A stretch of DNA of 64,000 nt. Source: Humulus lupulus (taxonomy: Eukaryota > Streptophyta > Magnoliopsida > Rosales > Cannabaceae). A program made the position numbers and the translations under genes. The notes under the pieces were generated by a model. That model saw nothing but the letters and a program-made list of their open reading frames with translations. It was not told the origin of the DNA and ran no database searches. Location of the stretch: positions 87,651,018 through 87,715,017 of the forward strand of contig NC_084794.1 in assembly GCF_963169125.1 (NCBI RefSeq). The letters run 5' to 3'. Below are positions 23,701 to 35,900 of the stretch, piece by piece; positions within the stretch are counted from its first letter, which is position 1; each line of letters begins with the position of its first letter.

Positions 23701-25308
23701 TGTTAGACACTTTAAGATACTCCTTAGCAATACTCAAATTTTAATATTGGTTCTATTCTTATCACGAGGCATATATATATAAATATAAATCATGTATATA
23801 ATTTTTCTTCTTCTGTTATAAAAAAAATCATAATTTATCAGACATCTAATATCTTAGGACCGTCTTGATTCTAAACCTCTAATTTAACTAATTTACTCTC
23901 TTTCTATTAATTTCTTCACCATTCTTCTATTCATATATAGTATTTCCTTCTTTTCTCTCTCTATATATATTTATATAGTGATATATACATATATATGAAA
24001 GATATTAGGTAGTCATTGTTTTTAATCACTACATATAGATATAGTATTTTTTGGACATGGATAAGTTACAATTCTGCTTTATTTTATGCTAGTGTATAAT
24101 GTAGTTACAAGGAGCCTCCAACAAATTTTTTTAGGAATTTTTGAATAATTTAGGTTGTCGAAATTATGATTCAAATAGTTTGTTGTATGCGTGTATAAAT
24201 ATCAAAACAAGTTCGCGCACAATAGATTGTTTGAATCCAGATTTTGACATCCTAAATTATTGTAAATTTCTTGAAAATTTGTGGGAGGTCCCCAATAACT
24301 ACATCATACATTGTTATGTAAAACAAAGTAGAACTTCAACTTATCTATGTACCGAAAATACTAAAAGTAGCTATAAGTAGTGAATAATCAATATACAGAT
24401 TAATTATTGGATGAGTACCTGCTGGTAAGAATGAAAACAGAAACCTGATAGAAGTAATCTCAAGCATAGCTCTTTAATGTTCAATCCTTCATTTTCCTGA
24501 AACAGATGTATATAAGGGAATTAAAGCTATATATATGTTTAGTAGTTTCAATTTATATATTTTTGTTGGGTAGTAATAATAGTATTAGTTACAGCTAATT
24601 GCAGATATGAAGGACTAAACTTCACTCCTTCAAGAAGAATAGCCGAGGGAACCAACAGCAAAAAAGAAATGATGGTTAAGACTGAGAACAGATTGATATT
24701 GTCCAAAGTTTCCTGCACATATATTACAAAACATTATTAAAATAAAATCAGAATAATATTCTTACTTACTCAATATGATACATGATCAGAAAAATTATAT
24801 ATAAATATACAAATATTACCTCTTCTTGAACCATCAACTTCTTGCTGAAAACATTACGAGATTGATTAGTAACATTGGAAGCCATGGCAGTGCAGAATCC
24901 AATCCTGTTTAAAGAAAAAGGAACCGTCGGTACGTTTGTTATATATCATTTCTTATAATAATATGCCATTTAAAAAAAAAAATAATTAGTTCATCATTTA
25001 TAATAATAAATTAAGAGAAAATAAATTTGATCCAATATTATAATTTGTTGTCTTTCTAATCATTAATGTTTAGATAAAAGATTATATAAATTTAGGTGGA
25101 TTAATTATAGTTACAAATCTTGTAATTATTATTTTTCAATTTTATAATAAAATTAAATTAGAAAATTATAACGATACTATTCAATCTAAGTTAGGGACTA
25201 GGGGAGAGATAGTATTTCTTACCAATTAAAAGAGGATTCCGTGAAGGAAGCCAATGCCACTCCACCTACAATTGGTACAAGGGAACAAACTACCCACACA
25301 CTTGGTAT
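20703..25308 (-). CDS. PPT: Plastid phosphoenolpyruvate/phosphate translocator, last six exons
   Basis: Inner-envelope antiporter that exchanges phosphoenolpyruvate for phosphate, feeding the shikimate pathway. Minus-strand exons: 25308-25223, 24904-24820, 24712-24593, 24496-24419, 21015-20886 and 20779-20703. All have GT-AG introns and together give 576 nt (191 codons plus TAA) with no frame break. Diagnostic segments are [99 protein letters not shown] and [18 protein letters not shown]. The Lys-Arg pair in SVKRV matches the substrate-binding pair of plastid phosphate translocators, and the KRIKxKPK tail is typical of PPT rather than GPT, XPT or TPT. The visible exons cover roughly the C-terminal half; transit peptide and first membrane helices are not in the window. 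One intron is 3.4 kb and full of insertions. Whether the gene is expressed cannot be told from this. Confidence 0.88.
21016..22027. other. PPT intron: AT-rich part, then unrecognised GC-richer block
   Basis: 21016-21540 is AT-rich with nothing recognisable. 21541-22027 is clearly richer in G and T and has open frames, but no motif I know (the plus frame from 21675 contains [11 protein letters not shown]). It abuts the solo LTR at 22028. It may be part of an older insertion such as a LINE 5' region, but I have no direct evidence. Confidence 0.4.
22028..23056 (-). repeat. Solo LTR, family A copy 1 (minus)
   Basis: On the minus strand it starts TGTTGGGTTCAA (23056) and ends in TTCCCCAACA (22028), about 1.03 kb. 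The family match is 38335-39343 on the plus strand, which shares the ends (TGTTGRG..., ...CYYAACA), the phrase GATTGGTTAAATA, a CpG-rich block of GCGATGCA/TCGCCT words (22556-22690) and a leader mentioning 'ttggacaacaa'. No internal domain is adjacent, so it is a solo LTR; a TSD is not evident. It lies in the PPT intron. Confidence 0.68.
23057..23568. other. PPT intron sequence, nothing recognised
   Basis: Moderately AT-rich, with no long open frame and no repeat matching the rest of the window. Confidence 0.4.
23569..23735. mobile_element. 167-bp MITE with 9-bp TSD
   Basis: The inverted arms contain TTAGACACCTTAAGGTGTCTAAC-like words: GTGTCTAAC on the left and GTTAGACAC on the right, with CTATTG/CAATAG-type words inside. 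It is flanked by AAATTTTAA at 23560-23568 and 23736-23744, a perfect 9-bp direct repeat, again Mutator-like. No GGTACC words, so it is a different family from the 381-bp MITE. Confidence 0.82.
24019..24389. mobile_element. Foldback element, family B copy 1
   Basis: The outer arms pair over about 90 bp: left 'aatcactacatatagatata' against right 'ctataagtagtgaataat', continuing through 'ataagtt' and 'tgtagtta' words. An inner inverted repeat, AATAATTTAGG / CCTAAATTATT, surrounds the centre. It ends only about 30 bp from PPT exon 24419-24496. A related copy lies at 26690-26960. TSD not resolved. Confidence 0.7.
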
Positions 25309-25901
25309 CTGCTTAAGCACACCACAATTATTATATGGTTAAAATGTTTAGAGAAAATGAACTATTCTCTTTATTCTCATTTTAAGTGTGCTTTCCGAGT
25401 ACAATAAACTAATGGTCCATTCTAATATTATTGAGTCCTAATAAAACTAGATTTAAGGGCCAATAATTTTGTAATTCAAATAAATTATACAATTTTAATT
25501 TTTTATTATATATATTTTAATAAAAAAATTTACAAATTAAGGTCCTTGAACTAAGAGAACCTTATTAGGCGTGGGTATAGACCTGACTTACCTTAATCTA
25601 GGATGCGCTGATAAATTAGAAATATTAAGATGGTGTTTGGCACGAGGTTAAATTTGGTGGAAATAGGAATATCAAATCTAACTTATATTTGATAAATTTA
25701 TTTTTAATAGCTCAAGTGTTTGTGAATATAAGTAGATCTCATTTTTTAGCTTGATTTGATGGTAATTTCGATCCTTTTAAATATCTGAGTTTCTCATTCC
25801 CTTATTCTAAAGTACATCTAACTCGACTCTCACCAAATCCAACCCACATACGAAACACCCCTAAAGTTTTAAGTTCAAGTTTTCCCATCACTAGTTTCAA
25901 T
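25309..25901. other. Sequence upstream of the visible PPT exons, no gene
   Basis: AT-rich, no recognisable translocator exon on the minus strand. The acceptor of exon 25308-25223 lies at its left edge; the preceding exon should be further right but was not found anywhere up to 64000. Confidence 0.5.
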
Positions 25902-26353
25902 TAGGGGTGATAATTTGGGTCACGACACGATGACACGACACGATTAAGGTAAACACGAACACTACACGTTTAATAATCGTGTCGTGTTCGTGTTTGAGCT
26001 TTTGACACGTTTAATAATCGTGTCGTGTTCGTGTTTACCTTAATCGTGTCGTGTCATAATCGTGTTGACCCATTTAATAATCGTGTCGTGTCAGACACGA
26101 TAACACGAATACTTTATATAGGTTTTATGATTTTTTTCGTATAGTTATGATTAATCGTGTCATAATCTTGTTATCGTGTTCGTGTCGTGTTGACCCGTTT
26201 AATAATCATGTCGTGTTCGTGTCGTATTTTTGACACGTTTAATAATCGTGTCGTGTTCGTGTTCGTGTTCGTATTTTTGACCCGTTTAATAATCGTGTCG
26301 TGTCATAATCGTGTAACATGAATCTGACACGTTTACACGAATTACCAGCCCTA
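25902..26353. mobile_element. 452-bp hAT-type MITE
   Basis: Ends are TAGGGGTGATAATT on the left and, reverse-complemented on the right, TAGGGCTGGTAATTCGTG. A perfect 8-bp TSD, GTTTCAAT, lies at 25894-25901 and 26354-26361, the TSD length of hAT elements. The interior is made of alternating CGTGTCGTGTTCGTG and GACACGACACG words, forming many internal hairpins. Confidence 0.92.
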
Positions 26354-26689
26354 GTTTCAATAACTTATGCACTCACTTTTAGCTTTATGTCAATGCCAAC
26401 TTCAGAAAATGAATCTCAAAACTTCTAAACTAAAGCTTTCAATCATTATGTTATGTATTTATGATATTTGGGTTTGTTTTGGTTATACATATGTTTTTCG
26501 AGTAACAATCTTTGTTCGAATAAAAATTTCACTTATTTTGTTTTTATAATGTGTTTTCATCTATTTGTGAGAGTTTAGATTTAATTTAGTTTGATTCACT
26601 GCATACAAGGTCTTCTTTAATGGAAGATATTGTAGACTTTCAATGACTCACAGATGGACCCATAAAACACTTATTTTGTTGTATTGACT

Positions 26690-26960
26690 CCCACAAAGTT
26701 TTAGGAAATTTTGAATAATTTAAGATGTCGAAATTATGATTCTAACAGTCTATTGCAAGCGTATAAATATTGAAATAAGCACGCGTGCAACAAATTGTTT
26801 GTATCATGATTTCAACATCCTAAATTATTCATAATTTCTTAAAAAATTTATAGAAGATTTCATGTAACTAAGTTATACACTATCATGTAGAAAATGAAGT
26901 TGCAAGTTATCTATGTAGCGAAATACTAAAACTATCTATAAGTATAGTGATTAAAATCAC
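26690..26960. repeat. Foldback element, family B copy 2
   Basis: By eye clearly related to 24110-24389: shared 'ggaa(a)ttttgaataattta', 'tgtcgaaattatgatt', 'gcgtgtataaatat'-like and 'ttatctatgta.cgaa' phrases in the same order. The left outer arm is not recognisable here, so this copy is truncated or diverged. Confidence 0.7.
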
Positions 26961-27511
26961 TACCCAACAATTTTTCTTCAAATTATATATATATAATGTT
27001 TTAGTAAAGCAAATGTGGTGAGTTACTGCATATCAATTCATTTTTATTTATTGGAAATAAATTATTATTGAAAAGAATTACTACATGACAATTTTATAAT
27101 TATTGGATCAAAATCTAGTGATTAGTTTGCTTAATTATTTTTAAAAAATTAATACCATATATATAGATATAATTCAAAACTTATATATATGATAATCAAT
27201 TCTACATTATTAATCATTCATTTACTTTCTCTCTTAAAAATATAATTTATCTTCTTCAATCTTTTTATTTTTCATGAAGTCGAAATTTAACTTAAAATAA
27301 TAATAACAAAAAATCATCCTTTAATCTTTAGACAATAAATATATATAGAAAAAAATACGTTCTTTTATCATTTTGTAAAACAAATGTAAATACACTCATT
27401 TGAATATCATTAAAATCAATTAATAAATATATTTATTATATTAAATACTACATTATTATATTTTTATTATAAAATAGAAACTTCCGATAAAAGTTGTTTT
27501 TTTCTTCAAAC
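26961..27511. other. AT-rich intergenic sequence
   Basis: Very AT-rich with no coding motif. It ends at the CAAAC target duplication (27507-27511) of the next element. Confidence 0.5.
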
Positions 27512-28267
27512 TATTAACTCTTGATTTTGGCTAACTATATTGTTATTAAAGATAATTATAAAGACATAGTAAGTGAAGCAAAAAATGAGGAAAATTTTGG
27601 GAATTTTTTTTTTTTTAAATGAAAAGATAGAGTGAAAATATGATTATCCTCTCTCTTTCCTTTAACTCTTTATCGACCCTTTCCCTTTCATCTCCTCTTC
27701 AATTTATAGGAGGGAGAAAGGTAAAATTACATTCAAAGCTATTACACCATGTAGCCAATAAGACAAAAATAAGTACATTTGGTCAACTACATTTTAAGGA
27801 GTAACAAAGGTTCTAGAGTAGGGTGATGCGTCACAAGCATACATATAGGGAAGACACATGTCAGGGGCGTGCTCCTGAGGAAGAGGAGTGTCAGTCGAAA
27901 TCTTATAAAATGTCAACATGATCTCCGAGACTTTTCCACTCACTCTTTCTAACGAGGACGTCTTTATCTCCTCAGGACTTCTCTTCTAATAGGCTCCCAA
28001 GGAATGTCACCCGAAATTGATAGAACTTTTCACGGAGAGTTCTTACTACGAGTCCCTATCTTGCGACAATTTCATGCTCTAAGCTTTCACGATGGGGAGG
28101 ATGAGAACCTACGTGACTACTTCATGATCCATGTGGTTCTCATGAGATGGGAGTGAGGGCGAGTTTGCTATGAAAACAACTTGTGTCTTTTGCGATTAAC
28201 CATATAGTCATTTGTAGGACCCAATATAGAGGCCTTTTTATCCTTTTAGTGTTTTTTAGGTATAAAC
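27512..28267 (-). repeat. 3' LTR of the minus-strand nonautonomous element
   Basis: It runs from 28267 (degenerate start, related to the TGTTACACCC start of the other LTR) to 27512. A TATA-like CTATAAATTG on the minus strand lies near 27703-27712. It is more diverged than the other copy and carries a T tract at 27605-27617. Confidence 0.78.
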
Positions 28268-29111
28268 TGCCCCCAGTTCTTTAAGTCTTAATTGAGTTTT
28301 GGAGAATTTGGCATGTTCGACTTAGGGTGAATTTTTTGCTTGGTTTGTGATCATGGTCGAGCATTGCTGACTGCCACGATGAATCATGTCTTCCTCGTAA
28401 GGTACTTTAGAGGAGTTCTTTTCAGGGATTATTAGGGGTTCGCATGTTCAGTTCTCGAGGAGACTTATTCAAGGCAGTTGAGGGGATCCTTTTTTAATGT
28501 TCGCCCTAGCGATTTGAGAACTCTGAATATTGGTGCAAGGTGCTTGAGAAACTCATTTTCATAGAGTTCGTATCTTTTCTCATTGTTTGTTGAGTTCCTC
28601 TAAGGTATCTATTCTTTGTTAAACATGTTTGAGACTCGTATAGGTCAATAGCATGCTCATATGCCATATTTGAGTGACTTGTTAAGGGGTCCCAGACGCC
28701 CCTTTTATAGGTCAACTGGACGTCTGTGTTCAGCCTTTTGGGGTCCCTTTTTAAGAATCCCCCTAGGGCCTTGTGCGGGATTGCTTTTTAGAGAGTAGAT
28801 GTTTAGCCATGCTACCTTGAGTTGTTTGAAGCCTCTTCGTATCATTAGATTCTTTATTGACTTCATGTTCTGTACTTTTGAGGAAATTTCTTTCTTTCTT
28901 TATTCTTTATTGACTTCGTAGCATTAAATTCTTTATTGAATTAGTTGATATCTCTTTAACCTTTGTTTGTCCTCGTAGAGTTAGTGACTTATATCCATCT
29001 CGTGGATCTATTTGTCAAAATATTTTCCTTCTTCGAACATGCGATCTTGAGATTGCTTTGGAACTATTTTGTTGATCTACCCCATAAGGAGTGCTCTGGC
29101 TAGAGCTTCTT
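28268..29111 (-). other. Internal region of the minus-strand element, noncoding
   Basis: The purine tract abuts the LTR. The rest has no recognisable domain; 'agttctttaagtcttaattgag' near 28276 recurs in diverged form near 36984. Confidence 0.5.
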
Positions 29112-31379
29112 TGTAATGCCCCGGATTCCCTAATGTGGTTTAGCGGCTGGATTTGTAGGCCGGGAGGGCCTTAACTGCTTAATTACGTCATTTAATGTGT
29201 TTATGCATGTTTATGAGAATTATATTATAATATAATGTTAATTGTATGCATGTCGATGTTATATGTTGAGACCACATTATGATGTGGGTTTGTTCGAGCT
29301 GTTCGACATGAGACGATCGTAGATTATTGATTAGCGGTTTAGTCACAACAGGTTTAAGTGTTGGGACTTAGTTTGAGTCTCGGGGTGATTTTGAGCGTTA
29401 TCGGGAGATAAAGGGTAACGGGATGTGAATTATTGGTGTTTATGATCCTCGAGAATAGCGGGAATTGGAGAGCGTTATTTATGATTAACGAGATAGGAGG
29501 GAAGTACCAAAAATGCCCTTGGGAGCCTTTAGAAAGTATTAATTGACCTAGGGGTAAAATGGACATTTCACCCCTAGGATAGATATATCACTTGTTGGCT
29601 GAAGAAAGTAGTGAAAACAGAGTATGCAAAAAGGAGTTCTCCCGTACCTTCTCTTCTTCATTTTTTCTTTGTGGTTTTTGAGCCAACTTTGAGGATTCTA
29701 GCTTGGGAAGCAAGCCTTGGGAGTTTGGGAGTGTGTTCCACTATTGAAGAGCTTCATAAGCCAAGCTTTGGGTAAGTTTTTGACCATGATTTTCTCTGGT
29801 TTGCTCTGTTTTGGTTTTACTTTACAGCTGAGATTACTAGGATGAATTCATGGGTTTTGTTGGGAGTTTTGGCTAGGGTTCCCATGCTTGTGATGTTTGG
29901 GATGTGTTGGGATGGTTTTTGGGTTTATTTAGCATCAAGAATAGGCTTTGGAAGATTGGAGATCGAGTTAGAAACGAAGGAGATGAAGAAGGTCGGTTCA
30001 GGGGTGTTTTGGGCTGGAGGTAGCGCTACAGCGCCCACCCTAGGGCGCTATAGCGCTCCTCAGGAGGCTTTTTGGCTTTTGGGAGGTTCTGAGTAGAGCG
30101 ATGTGGCGCTAGGGGTTGAGCGCTGTAGCGCTACCCTGTTCCTTCCAAACCCTGTTTTGAGTGTTTTTAAGGGTTTTTGACTTGGGGTTTCAATCCTTAA
30201 GGCCCGGGATCGAATCTACTCACCGTGTGGGCATGTTTCGAGGTCCCGAGGGTGGTGCTTAGGTTAAGACCCTATTATTGTGGATTCTCATTAATGGAGG
30301 TTATAATTGGTTGTGATTAGGTAACCGCTAAGGAACTAAAAGATCGATCGTTCTCAGGGGTCGTCTTTATCATACTTCTCGCTCGAACTTGAGGTAAGAA
30401 AACAGTGTATGGATACAGTTGCACCCTGTACAGGTATATGACATGCATGGTTTGATATTGAGGCATGTTGGTTGATATATGTGAACGTGGATTGCATATT
30501 AAATGCTAATGAGTGCTGATTACCTGTTTAAGACACTGACTAGTCAGGGATCGACTCTAAAGTCGATGATCACGCATTGAGTGGCTCTATGGCATTAATG
30601 CAGGACCGACCCTAAGGTCGAAGAACTTATAAGCGCTTGCCTGGTCTACGACCAGAAGACTATAGCCTAGGTGTATGACCCCGGTGACCGTTTGTCACAT
30701 GGCTATGGGACGTTGTCCATAGTTTCGACTGTAGAGTCGTGAGGAAGGTTATGTTGGTGACCAATCACCATGCACCTGTCCTAAACAAACTTATGAAAGA
30801 ATCACTTATCGATTAAGCCCTGGTGACCCTATCGTCACATGGCTAGAGGGAGCGATGCTCATTATTGTGACTTTTGGCTATTGTCACCTATTTGCCGGAC
30901 TGGTAGTCCTGAATGGTTATTATGATCGCTGTTGATATCATATCATGTCTTATTGTGTTTTCTTGCTGGGCCTTGGCTCATGGGTGCTATGTGGTGCAAG
31001 TAAAGGAAAGGAAAAGCTTGGCCAGCCTTGAGTGGAGAGCTTGGGCGATGTGATGTACATACAGGGCCGCTTGACCGCCACGGTCAAGGAGTTCTCAGAA
31101 GGACTAGGGGTTTACCCTATTTTTGCCGCTTAGGCCGGCGGAGTTTGTAAATTTGGAACTGTAGCGACTCTTTTGTATTACGAACTACTTGTAAACATTT
31201 TGAAAGGCTCATGAGCAGTTTATTTACTTAATGAAATGTACCCTTTCCTTTTTACTGGTTTTCTACCTTAACCTGATAACAACACTTAGATCACGTTTTT
31301 AACCAAAGGACTCGGGTAGCGGGTCAAATTTCCGGTTCACCGTTCACCGTAACTGTTCTGGGGTAACCAGGGCGTTACA
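29112..31379 (+). repeat. 5' LTR of gypsy element 1
   Basis: 2,268 bp, TGTAATGCCC...GGCGTTACA. Internal landmarks: a CpG-rich block of GCGCTA words (30018-30145), GAGGTAAGAAAAC at about 30391, several small hairpin words of TCGACTCTAAAGTCGA type (30549-30740), and a conserved block with GTGCAAGTAAAGG at about 30992 that is shared with the other gypsy LTRs here. Confidence 0.93.
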
Positions 31380-31382
31380 ACT

Positions 31383-31394
31383 TGGTATCAGAGC
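31383..31394 (+). promoter_or_regulatory. Primer-binding site, initiator tRNA-Met (gypsy 1)
   Basis: TGGTATCAGAGC lies three bases after the LTR end, complementary to the 3' end of initiator tRNA-Met. Confidence 0.92.
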
Positions 31395-31823
31395 AATGCC
31401 AAGGTTAGGGTTCCTGTAGACTGGCTGGGTATGTACCACATCATCAAAGACAAGCTCGACTCACAGTTTGGTAACTATTTACGTGGTTACATGAATAATT
31501 GTTTAAATGTGATATATATGCTTTACCTGTGTGTATGAGATACTTTGTTGAGCCTGTGCCTTGAAATATTATATCTTCAGCAAATGTGTACTGATTAGTA
31601 CTGAGATTGTTGGCGCCTGCTTATTAGCATGGTTGGTTATGAGTTATTATGTGATACATGCTGAGTGTTGAGTGCCATAAACATGTATCTGCTTGTGAAT
31701 ACTGAATGACTGTGGAATGTGATAGTTGTCTGTTGTTCTTGGACTGTGAGGCGGCAAGAGGTTTAGTTATTACTACCTGACTGGCCGTATTGATTATTGT
31801 TTCAGTAAGGTATCAGTGACAGA

Positions 31824-32930
31824 ATGAACTCAGGACAGACAGACATGTCAGCTGGCCAGAGTGATCCAGGCCAGAATAATAATAGTCAGGGTCAAGAGAA
31901 TGACCAATCTCAGATTCCACAGCCAGCACCTGCAAATTGGCAGCAGTTGTTTAATGATTTGCAGGCTATAGTGTTAAAACAGGGAGAGGAGCTTCGTCTC
32001 CTAAGACAGCAGCAAGTGCCTGTAGTTCCCAATGTTGCAGAGGCACCTTCTGTGTCGGTGCCAGTTACTAGGCCACTGGCCAGGGTTGAAAACAGATTGG
32101 AACCTCTTTATGAGCGGTTCAGGAAACAACAACCTCCTGTGTTTGAAGGCAGTGTCGATCCTACCAAAGCTGAACAATGGATGAGCATGATTACCACTGT
32201 TCTGGATTTTATGAAGGTGGTTGGTACTGAGAGGGTGGCTTGTGCTGCCTATATGTTTCGGGAAGATGCCCGGATTTGGTGGGAAGTGGTTGGCCAGACC
32301 AAGGATGTTAATCTCCTGAGCTGGGAGGAATTTCAGACTTTGTTTAACGAAAAGTACTATAATGACGCCATTAGAGCGGCGAAGGCTGATGAATTTATGA
32401 GGTTACTTCAGGGAAACTTATCAGTAACCGAGTATGCCTTAAGGTTTGACCGTTTGGCAAAGTTTGCCAAGGAGTTGGTACCCACTGATGGGACCAGGAG
32501 AGAGCGTTTCTTACAGGGGCTACAACCCAGGTTAGCCCGAGATGTGCGCATCACCACTGTGGCAGGAGTGACTACTTATGCACAGGTGGTGGAGAAGGCA
32601 CTTACAGCTGAAACTGCAGAGATTAAGATCTGGCGTGAAAGTGCAGCCAGAAGGGATTTTAGGAGGCCAGGTCCTCCATTTGTGGGTTCTGGTAGGGGTG
32701 TTGGCCCCAGTGATCAGAAGAGGAAGGTCCCTGATACCTTCCCAGTTCCAGGTCCTGACAGGAGACCTCGTGGTGTTACAATAGGTCGTCCTGGGGGCAG
32801 TGAAGCCTGGAAGTCTTATCCCGAGTGTCCTAGATGAAAAAGGCATCACTTGGGAGAGTGTAAGGCAAGGGCCTGCTTCTCTTGTGGAGCAGTGGGTCAT
32901 CTAAAAAAGGATTGCCCTAAGGCAAGAAAG
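31824..32930 (+). pseudogene. Gypsy 1 gag with zinc knuckle, one nonsense codon
   Basis: The start at 31824 is the first ATG after a 430-bp leader. Residues 1-75 are Gln-rich and polar. Capsid follows: RFRKQQPPVFEGSVDPTKAE, YMFREDARIWWEVVGQ and FNEKYYNDAIRAAKADEFM, with QGNLSVTEYALRFDRLAKF, the standard retrotransposon gag fold. A Gly/Arg-rich stretch leads to the nucleocapsid. The TGA at 32835-32837 falls after ECPR, where the related copy at 53.9 kb has a Cys codon. The same frame continues through [14 protein letters not shown], a CCHC knuckle. A single base change therefore separates capsid from nucleocapsid and all of pol. Confidence 0.93.
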
Positions 32931-35900
32931 GAAGAGCCCAGGAAGGCAGACAGCTCGGCCCCAGCGCGAGTGTTTGCTTTGACTCAAGCAGAAGCTGAGG
33001 CTTCGCCCTCAGTTGTTACAGGTCAGCTTCTTAGTGCAGGAACTGCTTATAATGTATTGATTGATTCTGGTGCTACACATTCCTTTGTTGCAAGTAGTGT
33101 TATTGATAGATTGTGTAGACCTTGTGATTTCTATGCTGTGGGGTTTGGTACTTTGTTACCCACTGGGGGGTTGGTTGTATCCAGGAGGTGGGTCAGATCT
33201 TTGCCAGTGATAGTGGAGGGCAGAGAGTTGTCAGTGGATCTTATAGAGCTGGTTATGACTGACTTTGATATGATACTGGGTATGGACTGGTTGGCCAAGT
33301 ATGGAGCAACCATTGACTGTAGAAGGAAGATGGTCACCTTTGAGCCTGAAGGTGAGGATCCTTTTGTATTTGTTGGTGCTGTGCATGGACCCCGTATTCT
33401 TATGATTTCAGTATTGAGGGCTAGAGATTTGTTGCAAGGGGGTTGCATTGGATTCTTAGCCAGTGTGGTTGATACCACCCAGGTCGTGCCAGTGAGACCA
33501 GAGGATACTAGACTTGTGTGTGAGTTTCTGGATGTGTTTCCAGAAGAACTACCAGGGTTGCCACCACACAGAGATATTGAGTTCGTTATAGAACTGGCCC
33601 AAGGAACGGAGCCAGTGTCTAGAGCACCATACAGAATGGCCCCAGCTGAGTTGAAAGAATTAAAGGTACAGTTGCAAGAGCTGTTGGACTTGGGTTTTAT
33701 CAGACCTAGCTTTTCACCTTGGGGTGCGCCAGTTCTGTTTGTGAAGAAGAAAGATGGTTCTCTGAGGATGTGTATAGATTATAGGGAACTGAATAAGTTG
33801 ACAATTAAGAACCGGTATCCTTTTCCAAGGATAGACGATCTGTTTGATTAATTGCAGGGTAAGACGGTATTCTCTAAGATCGACCTTCGTTCTGGTTATC
33901 ATCAGTTGAGGGTTAAGGAGGGAGATATACCGAAGATCGCTTTTCGCACTAGGTATGGGCATTATGAATTTTTAGTTATGTCATTTGGATTGACTAATGC
34001 CCCTGCTGCTTTCATGGATATGATGAACAAAGTGTTCAAGGATTATTTAGACCAGTTTGTGATCGTCTTCATCGATGATATTTTGGTGTATTCTCAGACT
34101 GATTCGGAGCATGAGCAACATCTGAGGTTGGTTCTACAGAGGTTGAGGGAACACAGATTGTTTGCGAAGTTCAAGAAGTGTGAATTCTGGTTGTCTCAGG
34201 TATCCTTTCTTGGGCATATTGTCAGTAAGGAGGGGATTAGAGTAGATCCAGCAAAGATTGAAGCAGTCAGAGATTGGCCAAGGCCAAAGAATGCTTCTGA
34301 GGTTAGGAGTTTCCTTGGATTGGCAGGGTATTATAGGCGTTTTGTGGAGGGGTTCTCAAAGATTACTACTTCGTTGACTGAGCTGACACGTAAGGGTCAG
34401 AAGTTTGTGTGGTCAGACAAGTGTGAGAACAGCTTCCAAGAGTTGAAACAGAGGTTGATTACAGCTCCAGTTCTGAGTCTTCCTACAGACCAAGAGAAGT
34501 TTGTGATATACTGCGATGCTTCTCATCAGGGTTTGGGCTGTGTTTTGATGCAGTCAGATAGGGTTATAGCTTATGCTTCTCGTCAGCTGAAGGAGTACGA
34601 GAAGAGGTATCCTACCCATGATTTAGAGTTGGCAGCGGTGGTTTTTGCTTTAAAGATATGGAGGCACTATCTCTATGGAGAGAAGTGTGAGATTTATACA
34701 GACCACAAGAGCCTGAAGTATTTCTTTACCCAAAAGGACTTGAATATGAGGCAGAGGCGTTGGCTGGAACTAGTAAAAGATTATGATTATGAGATTCTGT
34801 ATCACCCAGGGAAAGCCAACGTGGTAGCTGATGCTTTAAGCCGGAAGGGTCCGGGACAGATTCATGGTATTAGGCTGATAGTCAGGGAGTTAGCTGATGA
34901 TATGACCAGAGCTGGTATAGACTTGCTGGTGGGCCAGTTGGCCAATGTTACGCTACAGTCTACGCTGCTAGAGAGGATTAAAGAGGGTCAGTTGAGTGAT
35001 CCACAGCTGATCAGGATTAGAGAGGATGTCTTGGCTGGAGCATCCAGAGACTATACAGTGTCGGATTTGGGGTTGTTGAGATATAAGGGACAGATATGTG
35101 TTCCGTTAGACACTGCATTGAGGCGAGAGATACTGGATGAATCTCATACTACACCTTACTCTTTGCATCCAGGCACCACGAAGATGTATCAGGATGTGAG
35201 AGCATTGTACTGGTGGCCAGGGATGAAGAGAGATGTAGTCGAGTATGTGGCTAAGTGCTTGACATGTCAGCAAGTCAAGGCTGAGCATCAGAGGCCGGCA
35301 GGGTTACTGCAGCCTCTGGATATCCCGGATTGGAAGTGGGAAGACATCACAATGGACTTTGTGGTGGGCTTGCCCAGGACAGTTGGTCAGCACAATTCCA
35401 TTTGGGTGATATTGGATCGCTATACCAAGTCAGCTCACTTTCTACCAGTGAGGACTACTTATATTGTTGACCAGTATGCAGATCTCTATGTGAAAGAGAT
35501 CGTGCGCCTCCATGGAGCTCCTAGGTCGATCGTGTCAAGTCGGGACCCTACATTCACTTCCAAGTTTTGGAAGAGTTTACAGACAGCCATGGGTACACAA
35601 CTGAAGTTCAGTACAGCTTATCATCCTCAGACAGATGGGCAATCTGAGAGGATGATCCAGATATTGGAGGACATGCTGCGGGCATACGTACTGGACTTTG
35701 GTGGATCATGGAGTAAGTATCTGCCTTTGATAGAGTTCTCCTATAATAACAGTTATCAGTCTACCATCGGTGTTGCACCTTATGCGATGCTATATGGCAG
35801 GAGGTGTAGATCTCCCATTCATTGGGATGAGACAGGTGAAAGGAGATACTTAGGTCCTGAAGCAGTTCAGAGGACCAGTGAGGCTATTGATAAGATTAGA

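Noticed and set aside
25950..26340. Satellite or telomere-like repeat of CGTGTCGTG words
   Set aside because: The words are bounded by hAT-type ends and an 8-bp TSD, so they are the body of one MITE.
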